Made by a program: the position numbers and the translations under genes. Positions 53,701 through 62,407 of a stretch of DNA of 64,000 bases are shown here, piece after piece; within the stretch, counting starts at the first letter, position 1, and the number at the start of each line of letters is the position of its first letter. Origin of the DNA: Rufibacter sediminis (GTDB lineage Bacteria > Bacteroidota > Bacteroidia > Cytophagales > Hymenobacteraceae); the NCBI RefSeq assembly GCF_014269285.1, contig NZ_JACOAF010000041.1:271086-335085 (forward strand). The letters run 5' to 3'. A model generated the notes under the pieces. That model was given only the letters and a program-made list of their open reading frames with translations, did no database searches and had not been told where the DNA came from.

Positions 53701-54336
53701 GGAAATTACGTTCGGATTAATATCAGAGCGATTTACGGTGGCGATGTATACATCTAGGTGCCCATCGAGGTCATAATCAAAGAAGGTAGCCTGGGTGCTA
53801 AACCCTGTGTCGGCAAGTCCATATTTTTCCGCCTCCTCCTCAAACAGCGGCATGTTGTCGGCACGAAGGCCTTTGTTTATATACAGCAGGTTCTTCCGGC
53901 GTTGCGGGTCTTTGTATCCGGACATGCAAATGTAAATATCCAGCAGTCCATCGTTGTTAATATCTACCATGGATACTCCTGTGGCCCAGTTGGTAGTTTC
54001 CACGCCTGCCTGCTGTGTCACGTCCTCAAACTTTAGGTCGCCTTTGTTCAGGTAAAGCTTGCCAGACACCATATTGCCTGTAAAGAAAATATCCTGCAGT
54101 CCATCGTTGTTTACATCGCCAACGGCTACGCCTCCCCCGTTATAGAAGTACTCGAAATTGAGAAGATTAATGGAGTCGTTGGAGGTAAGCTTATTCTGAA
54201 AAGTGATACCGGTGTCAGCTGAAGATTTTAACTCAAACATCTTTTCTTCCTGACTACAGCTGGCAAAGCTTAGCGCGGCGAGAGAAAGCAGCAAAGCTTT
54301 GAGAAGTGCGGGAATGAAGGGAGTGGTCGAAATCAT
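50734..54336 (-). CDS. CRTAC1-type FG-GAP/VCBS repeat lipoprotein with central UnbV domain
   Basis: 1200 residues with lipobox SFASC (Cys27). Seven loops in the first half (DVNNDGLQDI at residue 74, then DINNDGLLDI, DYDLDGHLDV, DLNQDGWPDI, DFNNDGLPDI, DFDNDGTRDL, DLDNDGDLDI), a UnbV domain (NRTGIGAKAVLHYGGKLQV, LHFGLGAVEQVDVLEITWPDG), then seven in the second half, ending DYDGDGNLDM. It converges with the 48440 gene with just 5 bp between stop codons, and is divergent from no close gene upstream. Probably transcribed apart from the downstream small lipoprotein gene. Confidence 0.88.
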   Translation of the reverse strand: MISTTPFIPALLKALLLSLAALSFASCSQEEKMFELKSSADTGITFQNKLTSNDSINLLNFEYFYNGGGVAVGDVNNDGLQDIFFTGNMVSGKLYLNKGDLKFEDVTQQAGVETTNWATGVSMVDINNDGLLDIYICMSGYKDPQRRKNLLYINKGLRADNMPLFEEEAEKYGLADTGFSTQATFFDYDLDGHLDVYIATVNRSDINPNVISTKPRQGENSSTDRLYRNNGNGTFTNVAEEAGIVKEGYGLGVGIGDLNQDGWPDIYVTNDFIYDDLLYINNQDGTFTESIRSYLKHTSHFAMGTDIADFNNDGLPDIISVDMMPDDSRRQKLMNGVKNYDGFQLALQRGYMPQYVRNTLQLNNGNGSFSEISQLAGIHYTDWSWSPLFADFDNDGTRDLLITNGIRKDITHLDFATYYVTQARSSFGNKGTETHLVKVAETMEGVKKHNFLYRNNGDLTFTDESVNWGLGQESFSSGAAYADLDNDGDLDIVINNVDEEPFVYQNMVTEQEQKKKEGAESRNYLRVKFEGAPANRTGIGAKAVLHYGGKLQVGEQYPFRGFQSTVENTLHFGLGAVEQVDVLEITWPDGRYQVLQNVKPNQVLTVSYKHARKKIQQEPAKSQDPFFKEVTAAVGIAYKDQHQEYVDFKLQPLLPHKYSQNGPGISVGDVNGDGLEDFYVSGNATHSGMLFLQGKDGRFTSKALPLEGTKAEGMGSLFFDVDGDGDLDLYMVSGGSTHATGDKAYQDRLYLNDGKGNFTLDSKALPLTTASGSCVVAADYDNDGDLDLFIGGRVDPRKFPLPAQSYILQNNGGKFKDLTSTVAPMLSNIGMVTSALWTDFDNDNTVDLVLVGEWMPVTFLKNVKGKLQDVTAGTGLSGTHGWWNSMAAGDFDNDGDIDFVLGNLGLNSKFKASKEQPVQVYAKDFDKSGTTDAIMTHYIQGKKQLVHGRDNMTDQMVSMRREFRSYDDYASKSFDEIFTAERLEGAYAAKSEHFSSSYIENQGNGKFKITALPMRAQFAPVCGITVNDYDGDGNLDMLLVGNSYATEVVVGRYDAFTGLYLKGNGQGQFSPVNVNRSGFIVDSDAKGMAEINTANGTPLLLVASYNDSLKAYSSAAHAAALQAVSILPSDAYASITLANGKKRKQEFYFGSGYLSQSSRTLWLPAGTKSVQVVDKAGKVRTELTGSRQANLATIPGGIKR

Positions 54337-54470
54337 GTCAGGTGCAACTTGTAAACGGATTGACCTCTTTCAGAAGTTAATGTGCGTGCTGGTACAAATG
54401 TATACCGGCAATGAAGGCTATTATGGCTTAAGTGCCTCTCGGTTCAAAAAATTAACAATTCAGGCAGTGC

Positions 54471-55028
54471 TTAAAAGGTAATATTCTGGATTTTGCCGGC
54501 AACCACTGTATAAGTGGTTTCGCCTGAAGCAGACATACTGAATGCGAAATTGCCTGTTACTTTATAGTTAGCGGCATCGAACTGTGTAACCTGCAGTTCT
54601 CCATTGGTAATGCCGCCATTGTATTTCTTCTTCGTTTCCTGTAGTGCTGCTGCCGAAAGCCCCCGTACAAAATAAGCCTTTCCGTCGCCAGTGGCATTAC
54701 TTCTAAATCTGTAAGTGCCCACTCTGTCGGTTCTAAGCTTTACAGAAAGCACAATGGCTGTTGTGTCAGAGCCCTGCACCTGCACCCCCATTACAGTCAG
54801 CGTATCACCGGATCCGACAAAGGCACTTGCACCGTTGTTGATGACACGTGTTCCTAACCTGTATGTGCCAGGTGTCGCTTTCCAGTCAGTTCCGTTCACC
54901 ACGGCAGTTATATCAGATGGGGTATTGTTTACTAAATCAGGTAACTCTTTCTCTTCACAGCCAGCTAGCATCGGGCCAAAAATAGAAGCCAAACCCATTA
55001 AAAGATTTCTGCAAAATGTATTTTCCAT
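54471..55028 (-). CDS. Small hypothetical lipoprotein
   Basis: 185 residues with lipobox MLAGC. Mature part is predicted beta-rich (WKATPGTYRLGTRVINNG, VGTYRFRSNATGDGKAYF, NYKVTGNFAFSMSASGETTYTVV), similar in style to DUF6252-like proteins found beside SusC/SusD genes, but I am not sure of the family. It lies downstream of SusD on the same strand, beyond a terminator, so it may have its own promoter. Confidence 0.65.
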   Translation of the reverse strand: MENTFCRNLLMGLASIFGPMLAGCEEKELPDLVNNTPSDITAVVNGTDWKATPGTYRLGTRVINNGASAFVGSGDTLTVMGVQVQGSDTTAIVLSVKLRTDRVGTYRFRSNATGDGKAYFVRGLSAAALQETKKKYNGGITNGELQVTQFDAANYKVTGNFAFSMSASGETTYTVVAGKIQNITF

Positions 55029-55053
55029 AAGCTGGTATTCATCAATTACCTAA

Positions 55054-55096
55054 AAATAAGAATAAGGATCACAACCTGCGATCCTTATTCTTATTT
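55054..55096 (-). terminator. Terminator of the second SusC/SusD operon
   Basis: 17-bp perfect stem AAATAAGAATAAGGATC / GATCCTTATTCTTATTT, 9-nt loop; on the minus strand it ends TTATTTTTA. Confidence 0.85.
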
Positions 55097-55140
55097 ACTA
55101 TGGCTGAACCTAATGTAAGTTCGCCTAAAAATTCACTTAA

Positions 55141-56733
55141 TTAAAAACCAGGATTCTGATCTCCCTGCAGGGCAGGGTTCCTGTCGATTTCTGCCTGAGG
55201 GATAGGCAGCAACTCGTTTATACCTTTCTTAAACGGCCTTCCCATCGGAATCAGCACATCAGCCGCCCGGCAGGTTCTAACAAGGTCGTAAAAACGGTGC
55301 CCTTCAAAAGCAAGTTCCTTGCGGCGCTCCTGCATGATAAGCTCGCGAAGCTCGGTCTGGCTTGATGCGGTAAGCGGCTGTGGGCAGGTGGCTCCTACTC
55401 TGCTTTCGCGCGCGCGCCTTCTAACTTCATTCAATGGCACTAGTGCCTCTGTTGTTCTGCCTAACTCATTCAGTGCTTCCGCGTTCCACAGCAGCACATC
55501 AGCATAGCGGATAAGCGTTATGTCGAGAGGGGAGTTTGCAGTTCCCGTTAACTCAGATTCCGGTATTAGAAACTTCCGGATGCTGTAACCGGAGCGCGCC
55601 CAGGTCGCGTCGTATTTCAGGCCGTTAATTACATCTCCCGGCTCTAAGATAGACTGCTTCAAACGAGGATCGCACGGTTCAAAAGCCTGGTAGATGTTGT
55701 TCACTCTGATGTTTGGGTTACCGCTGTAGTTATTGGGCGTGTTAGGCCCAATAGGCGTGCTGAAACCCCAACCAGAGGTTTGACTTGTACGAGGTGTAAG
55801 CCACTGGTTAAGGGCTAATCCATCGTTTTCGTTGTTCCAGCCACCTGTGCCTCCTATGCCCTGTATGGAGAACACAATTTCTGCACTATTCTCCCCTTCC
55901 AGACGAAACAAACTTTCGAAATTTTGTAACAGCCTGTAATTACCTGAATTGATTAGGGCACTGGTCAGGTCGGCCACCTCCTGGTACTTGTCTGCTGTAG
56001 CCCAGGGAGTTTCCGTACATCCGCCAGGGGTAGACTGCCAAAGCAGGGATTTAGCCAGAAGTGCCTGCGCAGCACCCTTGGTTGCTCTACCTACGTCAGC
56101 TCCTGAGTATGTTGCCGGCAGTACTTCAATGGCCTCTCTTAAATCCCGTTCTATCTGAGCCCAGTTCTCTGTAATAGACTTGGGACGAGGAACGAAAACT
56201 TCATCAGGGTTAAGCACATTCGTGATAAGGGGAACACGTCCGAAAGCTTTCACCAGGTCAAAGTAATACTGTGCTCTCAGGAACTTGGCTTCACCCAGGA
56301 TTCTGGCTTTAAGTGTTTCGTCCATTTGAATAGGTGGCACACGCTCCAGCACTAGGTTAGTTCGGTACACACCGTCATACGACTGGCTCCACCACTCCCC
56401 TAATTGCTCGAAGTTTGCTGTGTGCGTAAAGTACTGGAGTTGGCGGATGTAAATTTCATCCCCGTCATCGGTACTTCCTTTGTCCGTATCACCACCTACC
56501 ACATCACCCATAATCCAATCCATACGGGAGTGTACATCCCATTGAATGGGGTCATAAGCAGCATTTAAGGCAGCCAGTGCGTCTTCAGCTGAGGTATAAA
56601 AGTTTGCCGTTGTTAAGTCTGCAAGCGGCTTTCTGTCCAGGAAATCGTCTTTACAGGCCTGCAATGTCAGGCCCCCGGCTATTAACCCACCAGCCATCAG
56701 GGACAGGTAGATTGTTCTTCGTATATTTACCAT
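55141..56733 (-). CDS. SusD/RagB-family nutrient-binding lipoprotein
   Basis: 530 residues with lipobox LTLQAC (Cys27). SusD signatures: DFLDRKPLADLTTANFYTS, AEDALAALNAAYDP, EAKFLRAQYYFDLVKAFGRVPL and the C-terminal QERRKELAFEGHRFYDLVRT. Standard family length. It partners the SusC gene 25 bp upstream. Surface-exposed substrate-binding lipoprotein on the outer membrane. Confidence 0.95.
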   Translation of the reverse strand: MVNIRRTIYLSLMAGGLIAGGLTLQACKDDFLDRKPLADLTTANFYTSAEDALAALNAAYDPIQWDVHSRMDWIMGDVVGGDTDKGSTDDGDEIYIRQLQYFTHTANFEQLGEWWSQSYDGVYRTNLVLERVPPIQMDETLKARILGEAKFLRAQYYFDLVKAFGRVPLITNVLNPDEVFVPRPKSITENWAQIERDLREAIEVLPATYSGADVGRATKGAAQALLAKSLLWQSTPGGCTETPWATADKYQEVADLTSALINSGNYRLLQNFESLFRLEGENSAEIVFSIQGIGGTGGWNNENDGLALNQWLTPRTSQTSGWGFSTPIGPNTPNNYSGNPNIRVNNIYQAFEPCDPRLKQSILEPGDVINGLKYDATWARSGYSIRKFLIPESELTGTANSPLDITLIRYADVLLWNAEALNELGRTTEALVPLNEVRRRARESRVGATCPQPLTASSQTELRELIMQERRKELAFEGHRFYDLVRTCRAADVLIPMGRPFKKGINELLPIPQAEIDRNPALQGDQNPGF

Positions 56734-56758
56734 TTTAAATTTGTGTTAATGCAATTAG

Positions 56759-59700
56759 TTAAAAACCAACGTTTACCCCAAGCATGAATGTTCTAGCCTG
56801 CGGATACACCCCGCGGTCAACACCTATTTCAAGTACGCTGTTGTTTTGGCCTGCTAGGTTCCTGGAAGAACCAATTTCCGGATCAAATCCATCATCGTAT
56901 TTTGTCCACGTGAACAGGTTAGCAGCACTCACATATACTCTCATTCGCTTTATGTAGGCTTTGTTAGAAAAATCTGCTGGCACATTATATCCAAGCTGAA
57001 GGTTCTTCAGTCGTACAAAAGAACCATCTCTTATCCATCTGTCTGTGTCTTCCCTGAGGTTGTTATTAGGGTCACTGATTATCAATCTTGGATATTCTGC
57101 ATTCGGGTTTTGCGGTGTCCAGGTATTGTTGATCATGGAAGAAAACTTATTACCAGCTACTGAACCATAACCGAAGCGTCCAACAGCATTTAATATGTCG
57201 TTGCCGAAGCTGCTGTTGAACAGGAAGTTCAGGTCGAAGTTCTTATAGGTGAACTCTCCTGTTAAACCAGCCGTGAAATCCGGAAGCGGGTTACCGATAA
57301 AGGTTCTGTCATCACCGTCTATCTGGCCGTCTCCATCACGGTCAACATAGATGATGTCTCCTAACCCGGCATCCGGCTGCACTGCTCTTACGACATCCAG
57401 CTGTTCCTGCGTTCTGATAATGCCGGCCGTCTGGAAACCAATGAATTGGGCAATAGGCATACCTTCCTGAGTACGGTTGAAAGGTTGCGTTAGTACTAAG
57501 CCGTTAAGATCCAGCACCTCGTTATTGATCTTGGTAAAGTTTACACCAAAACCATAGCCAAAGGCTTTGTCCATGTTACGGTAGCCAAGCGCCAATTCTA
57601 AGCCCTTATTCCGAATGGATCCGGCATTAGTAAAGGCAGCGGTGGCGCCGGTACTCTCCGGAATAGGAAGCTGCAGCAGCAGGTCTTTTGTGGTTTTTAC
57701 AAAGTAATCTGCTGAGAAAGTGAGCTTATTGTTCAGGAAACCGGACTCTATACCAAAGTTCAGCTGCTCAGTTGCTTCCCATCTGATGTCTGAGTTAACC
57801 TGGGTACCCTGGAAAAAGCCTGGAACCTGAACACCGCCCAGTGCATACCGGCCACCACCCTGGATTACACCATAGGTTGGGTAATTGCTAAAGATGTTCT
57901 GGTTACCTGTCTGTCCCCAGCTGGCTCTTAGCTTCAGATTATTCACAAAACTTATGTTATCCTGAAAGAATGATTCTTCTGACAGTCTCCAGCCAATGGA
58001 GGCTGAAGGGAAAACACCATAGCGGTTGTTGGCAAATTTAGAAGATCCGTCTCTTCTGATAGAAGCGGTAACCAGGTACCTGCTTCCAAAGCCATAGTTT
58101 ACCCTGGCTAACTGAGAGAAGATGGCAAATTCGCTGGCACCACCACTTACAAAGTAGTTAGTGGTGGCCTGGTTTAAGAACTGGATATCTGAATTTTTGA
58201 GAAACCCACCACCCCTGGCAAGTGCATTCTGAAAATAGTTGTCCTGCGCTTCTATACCCGCCAGTATGTTCAGGTCGTGCTCCCCGAAGGTTTTGGTATA
58301 GGTAAAGAGGTTGGCCCACTGCCATGATCTGTTCGTGTTGTTCTCTACACTCAGTTGGTTGGCAGCACTATTTCTGTTACCAATAGCAAAGGCAGGGTCA
58401 AAATTCTGATTTCTGAAGTAATTGAAATCCAAGCTAAAGCTGGATCGGAAAGACAAGCCATCCAGAATTTCTACCTCCCCGTAAACAGAGCCTAGCATAC
58501 GGTAGTTTCGGTTTGTATTGAAAGACTCTAACGCCAACCATACCGGGTTTTCAGCTTCTCCTTCAAAGTTACCCGAAGGGCCTGCGAAAGAGCCATCCGG
58601 GTTACGAACTGGCACTGTAGGCAATTGGCGTACACCACGTGCAAGCACATCGGTGTTCAGGTTCTCGTTGTTAGGGATAAGCGACTCCTGCGTAGAACTT
58701 AACTGCAGGGTATTCCCGATCTTTACTCTGCCCCCAATCTTATGGTCTGTATTGAGACGGAAGGTAAATCGCTCAAAATCAGTGCCTATGATGATGCCAT
58801 CCTGCTGGAAATAGCCGCCTGATACATAAAGGGTCGAATTGTCGCTACCACCTGACCAGGATAACTGATAATTGGAGATAGGAGCTGTTCGGAATATTTC
58901 CTTCTGCCAATCAGTTCCTTCTCCTAAAGACTCAGGATTCGCCCAGGCAGGATTTGTTTCAGCTCCTGCAGCCTGCCTGGACAGGTTATCAAGCCGGGCA
59001 TATTCTGAGGCATTTGTCAGATCCAGCGTGCGCCAGGCCGTTTGTATACCTGTGTAAGCAGAGAGATTAACCTCGGACGTACCCGCTCTTCCTTTCTTGG
59101 TGGTTACAACCACCACCCCGTTCGCCGCTCTTGAACCATAAATGGCAGTGGCAGAGGCATCTTTCAATATTTCAATGGAGGCAATGTCATTACTGTTTAG
59201 GTAGTTGATATTTCCTTCCACCTGAACACCATCCACCACGTAGAGCGGGTCGTTGTTACCAATGGTGCCGGCACCACGGATGCGTATGCTTGATCCAGCG
59301 CCCGGAGAACCAGAGTTAGAAGTTACTTGCACACCTGGTGTCTGTCCCTGCAAAGCCTGGGCTAAAGTTGGCGTAGGAATTCTCTCAAGAGCTTCCCCCT
59401 GCACCGAAGAAATGGCGCCTGTTACGTCAGCGCGCTCCTGCGTACCATATCCGACTACAACAATTTCACGTAACGTTTTAGTATCTGTCACGAGAGTAAT
59501 GTTAATCGTAGATTGGTTATTTATCGGAACTTCCTGTGTGGTATAACCAATAAAAGAAACAACCAGGGTGCCGGTACCGCTTGGCGCATCTAATGTATAG
59601 TTGCCACTTTCGTTTGTGGAAGTAGCTACTGAGGTTCCTTTTACCAAAACAGTAGCGCCCGGTATGCCTTCACCATTGTCGCCTACAACCCTTCCGCTTA

Positions 59701-59902
59701 TAGGCACTGTTTGCATAAACACATCATTTGTAGCCAGTGTGTTGCCAAAAATGTTGGACCCGGTAAAATTGCTCTCTGCCAACACAGGGCTTTGTGATAA
59801 ACAAGCCGCCGCCAGCAGCATAGCTAACACTTTTTTCTGGTATGGCGTTTTCTTATGACTGCTGTTCGTGAGCAGCCACATATTAAAGTAGTTTTTTTTC
59901 AT
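56759..59902 (-). CDS. SusC/RagA-type TonB-dependent outer-membrane transporter
   Basis: 1047 residues with an unusually long hydrophilic N terminus before the signal segment (KKVLAMLLAAACLSQSPVLA). A carboxypeptidase-regulatory-like domain follows (ISGRVVGDNGEGIPGATVLVKG), then LREIVVVGYGTQERADVTGAI, plug and barrel ending FMLGVNVGF. It forms the second nutrient-uptake pair with the SusD gene. The substrate is unknown; the presence of four CRTAC1-like lipoproteins and a haloperoxidase beside it is the only clue. Upstream is an operator-rich region. Confidence 0.95.
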   Translation of the reverse strand: MKKNYFNMWLLTNSSHKKTPYQKKVLAMLLAAACLSQSPVLAESNFTGSNIFGNTLATNDVFMQTVPISGRVVGDNGEGIPGATVLVKGTSVATSTNESGNYTLDAPSGTGTLVVSFIGYTTQEVPINNQSTINITLVTDTKTLREIVVVGYGTQERADVTGAISSVQGEALERIPTPTLAQALQGQTPGVQVTSNSGSPGAGSSIRIRGAGTIGNNDPLYVVDGVQVEGNINYLNSNDIASIEILKDASATAIYGSRAANGVVVVTTKKGRAGTSEVNLSAYTGIQTAWRTLDLTNASEYARLDNLSRQAAGAETNPAWANPESLGEGTDWQKEIFRTAPISNYQLSWSGGSDNSTLYVSGGYFQQDGIIIGTDFERFTFRLNTDHKIGGRVKIGNTLQLSSTQESLIPNNENLNTDVLARGVRQLPTVPVRNPDGSFAGPSGNFEGEAENPVWLALESFNTNRNYRMLGSVYGEVEILDGLSFRSSFSLDFNYFRNQNFDPAFAIGNRNSAANQLSVENNTNRSWQWANLFTYTKTFGEHDLNILAGIEAQDNYFQNALARGGGFLKNSDIQFLNQATTNYFVSGGASEFAIFSQLARVNYGFGSRYLVTASIRRDGSSKFANNRYGVFPSASIGWRLSEESFFQDNISFVNNLKLRASWGQTGNQNIFSNYPTYGVIQGGGRYALGGVQVPGFFQGTQVNSDIRWEATEQLNFGIESGFLNNKLTFSADYFVKTTKDLLLQLPIPESTGATAAFTNAGSIRNKGLELALGYRNMDKAFGYGFGVNFTKINNEVLDLNGLVLTQPFNRTQEGMPIAQFIGFQTAGIIRTQEQLDVVRAVQPDAGLGDIIYVDRDGDGQIDGDDRTFIGNPLPDFTAGLTGEFTYKNFDLNFLFNSSFGNDILNAVGRFGYGSVAGNKFSSMINNTWTPQNPNAEYPRLIISDPNNNLREDTDRWIRDGSFVRLKNLQLGYNVPADFSNKAYIKRMRVYVSAANLFTWTKYDDGFDPEIGSSRNLAGQNNSVLEIGVDRGVYPQARTFMLGVNVGF

Positions 59903-60540
59903 ATAGTAATTTGTTATTGTTTACAGTTTTGTTTGCATTCTATTGATTTTGCTTAAGCTAATATGAGGTTTCCATATGCAAGAGTTCTAAGAAAATTTTA
60001 GAGTCAAAGAATCGTACTATATAAGAATTAGAGCTATTGTTTTATAATGCTCCTAATTCTTAGTTACTCAAATGCATACAAGAAGAAGGATAAATCTTCT
60101 TGCATTTTCTGATCAATTTATTAGAGGAATTAGTGCATTACATCCTACTCTTCTGCACGGTAACATGCTGAAGCATTTAAGAGATATGTAGTTTGCAGGA
60201 ACTATTGACTACATATCTCTTAAATATGCCAACGTTGGCATAATCATTCATGTTTTTTGATCTGCCTACGTTAGCATATTTAGTTATCTTTTTTAAAATT
60301 CGCAAATATTCGTTCGATTATTTTTAATTTCACAAATGTTCGTTCATTTTTTCTCTTCTTGCTCTGAATTTAAAATTTTCTTGACCAGAGTTCCTCCAAC
60401 TTATACACGGCGTTATAATTTATCAGAATCCAAAATTGTATCACTTGTCCCGTCTTGGAATAGGTTGACAGGATTAATTTAAGATTATAACTTTATTTGA
60501 AGCCTCCACAGTGCGCACTTTGGAGGCTTTGTTTCTATGT
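59903..60540. promoter_or_regulatory. Regulatory region of the second SusC/SusD operon
   Basis: A+T-rich gap without genes. It contains an inverted repeat of 17-bp arms (60176-60192 and 60218-60234), a perfect 18-bp palindrome TATGCCAACGTTGGCATA (60235-60252), a related imperfect site TCTGCCTACGTTAGCATA (about 60259-60276), and two direct repeats of pattern CRCAAATRTTCGTTCRTT at 60301-60318 and 60331-60348 (30-bp period). The central ACGT palindrome is of the kind bound by LacI-family repressors; no regulator gene is present. Confidence 0.55.
60500..60534. terminator. Terminator-like hairpin
   Basis: AAGCCTCCA / TGGAGGCTT with an inner AGTGCGCACT and T-rich tail; may belong to lost upstream gene sequence. 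Confidence 0.5.
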
Positions 60541-60580
60541 TGCCATTTTCACTTTTCTCTGCTCATGCATTTGCTTGGTG

Positions 60581-60967
60581 TCAGCAAATTGCAGCTCTGG
60601 TGGGGCCTGAGGCTTCCCTAAAACAAGTGAAATCTGCCTCGGTGGCCGGGCGGTTCACGGCATGGCGCTCCACGCGGACGTGATCAGAACGCAGGCGCAG
60701 GTGCTCTTCCATCGGCCGCTCCACAATTCTGCTGCGCAGACGGGCCCCGCCAGTCTCTATTTCACGTTTGCCTACTTGCAGGTTTTCCTCTATAATTAGA
60801 TTAGAGGTAGAGGCGGTGAGGTCGTTGCGGGTAGTGTCTGTGGTGGAACCAGTGTAATCTGACGTTGAATTAGAAAGTATAGTATTGCGGGAGCTTCCTG
60901 TATAGGTTTCATCTACGCCGCCAGGGTAGGTGCCGGTGCCTGACGTAGCGTCTGAACCTCCGGTCAA
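60581..60967 (-). pseudogene. DUF2382 (YsnF/AvaK) stress-protein fragment
   Basis: A frame of about 128 residues opens with Gly/Ser/Thr-rich sequence and contains a recognisable DUF2382 core (LQVGKREIETGGARLRSRI, ERPMEEHLRLRSDHV, VERHAVNRPATEADFTCF). The C-terminal half of the domain is replaced by unrelated residues and a stop. The frame stays open upstream to about 61029 without an ATG; the first start-like codon is TTG. I read it as a fragment left by rearrangement. Confidence 0.6.
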
Positions 60968-61033
60968 GCCTGTGCCGCTGCCATAAGTAGAGCCTATGCT
61001 ACCGGTCTTTTGTTGAGTTTTTGCCTTTCCTTA

Positions 61034-61061
61034 TTTCATTTAAACGATCGTATAAATGAAA
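61034..61061. repeat. 28-bp near-perfect palindrome ahead of the recombinase remnant
   Basis: TTTCATTTA / TAAATGAAA arms around ACGATCGT. A further GATCGTA occurs just to the right. It lies about 110 bp before the recombinase start codon, as res sites do. Confidence 0.45.
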
Positions 61062-61171
61062 AATCCGATCGTACCTAGATACCTCCGCGCCCCCCCTCGG
61101 TTTTCCCTTTCAGGATTGCCTTTTGTTTAAACAAATTTCATGTCTTGGGACTTTATTGAGTTTCTTGAAAA

Positions 61172-61645
61172 ATGGCAAAGATAGGGTACGCACGCGTCTC
61201 CACGGTAGACCAAAAGTTAGACCGGCAGGTAGACGCCCTGGAGAAATACGGCTGTTAGCAGATCTTCCAGGAGAAGGTCACCGGGCGCTAGGCAGACTGG
61301 CCCGAGCTGACCCATCTGCTTAAAGTACTCCGGAAGGGGAACCAGCTGGTCATCTACAAACTCAACCGTTTGGGGAGGAACTTCAACCACCTCATCAAGC
61401 TGATGGGGGAGCTGGAGGAAAGGGGCATTGACCTGGTCAGTTTGACGGACGCCATCGACACCAGCTCCAGCATGGGACGCTTCATTTTCCGCATGTTCGC
61501 CTCCCTGGCCGAGCTGCAGGCCGACTGGATCAAGGAGGACACCTCCCTAGGCCTCGGCCCGGGCCCGGGGGAGAAAAGGGGGGGCGTACCCCCGGCTTGT
61601 CAGAGAAGGCCAAAAGGAAAACCTCCAGCGCGTCCAAGCTCTACA
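61172..61645 (+). pseudogene. Broken serine recombinase (resolvase/invertase family)
   Basis: Starts MAKIGYARVSTVDQKLDRQ with the catalytic Ser. Two in-frame TAG stops follow (61256-61258 and 61289-61291), and a frameshift near 61570 separates the core from its C-terminal GLSEKAK... segment. The family's LDRLGRN is LNRLGRN here. The core continues KLMGELEERGIDLVSLTDAI and MGRFIFRMFASLAELQ. The gene ends at the IS1-like remnant. Clearly inactive. Confidence 0.85.
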
Positions 61646-62287
61646 CTTTCCTTTTAGAGAAGCAGGTAGTTTTCCTCACGAGCCTTCTGTTCCTTGCCCT
61701 CAAGCAGGTATTTACCCCCTCTCTATTCTTTGCGTAAGCTTTGCCGACCCTGTGCCTATCTTGCGGTGTCACTTGGGCAAAAGCTTTTCAATGGTCGGTG
61801 CAGTATTCCCCAATGTCCACTTCCTCCAGCTTTTTGAGCAGTTCCCCTACCGTTTCGGCGCTCCTGCCGCCGCAACGGTAGGCCAATACTCCATGTGTCT
61901 CAGGGCAGTAGGCATACAGCAGCCAATATTCGCCCTTCTTGCGCCTGCCCCCGAAGCTCCACAGCTCATCGATCTGCACCGATCTATAAGCCTTGAGCCC
62001 AGGGCTGATCCTGGCCCTGCCCGCCTGTCGGCACAAGTTGTCCAAGACACATTCCCTGCTCACCCCCAGCAGCGCCTCGATGTCGCGCATGCCGTCGTTG
62101 CGCTCCGAAAGCCGCGATATCATCTGCTTTGGGCAGGATGAGCACCCTTGTAACTCTAGGAGGCCTGGAACTGCTTTTTTCAGGATCGGCACAGCAGGTT
62201 CTGCGAGCCGTTCTTTTTCTTCCCGTTTTTCACAACCTTACTACTCTGGCAGCGGGGACAGTTTACTTTGATGAGGACTTCGAACAT
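61646..62287 (-). pseudogene. Broken IS1-family transposase (insA/insB remnant)
   Basis: The minus strand starts MFEVLIKVNCPRCQSSKVVK (zinc-finger InsA start) but has stops where CRSCKKQF and YSYKGAH would be read, then a frameshift. The insB part is better preserved: IDELWSFGGRRKKGEYWLLY with the DDE Asp, TVGELLKKLEEVDIGEYCTDH, then a stop in place of Trp, and AFAQVTPQDRHRVGKAY and RRLVRKTTCFSK. The 3' end is lost where it meets the recombinase remnant. Confidence 0.85.
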
Positions 62288-62407
62288 TCCATCATTTTAA
62301 ACACTCCGCTGCCAGCTTTTATCCCATCATACTTTATAAACCACTACCAAATTAATAAATGAGGAATGGTTTTGAGTTAGTGCCTACCCACTGGCAAAAG
62401 CGATTTT

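Noticed and set aside
39840-54100. Many near-identical AACAACGA(C/T)GG-type motifs that look like a CRISPR-like or VNTR array
   Set aside because: They are in frame and encode the DxNNDG metal-binding loops; spacing is irregular and they belong to coding sequence.
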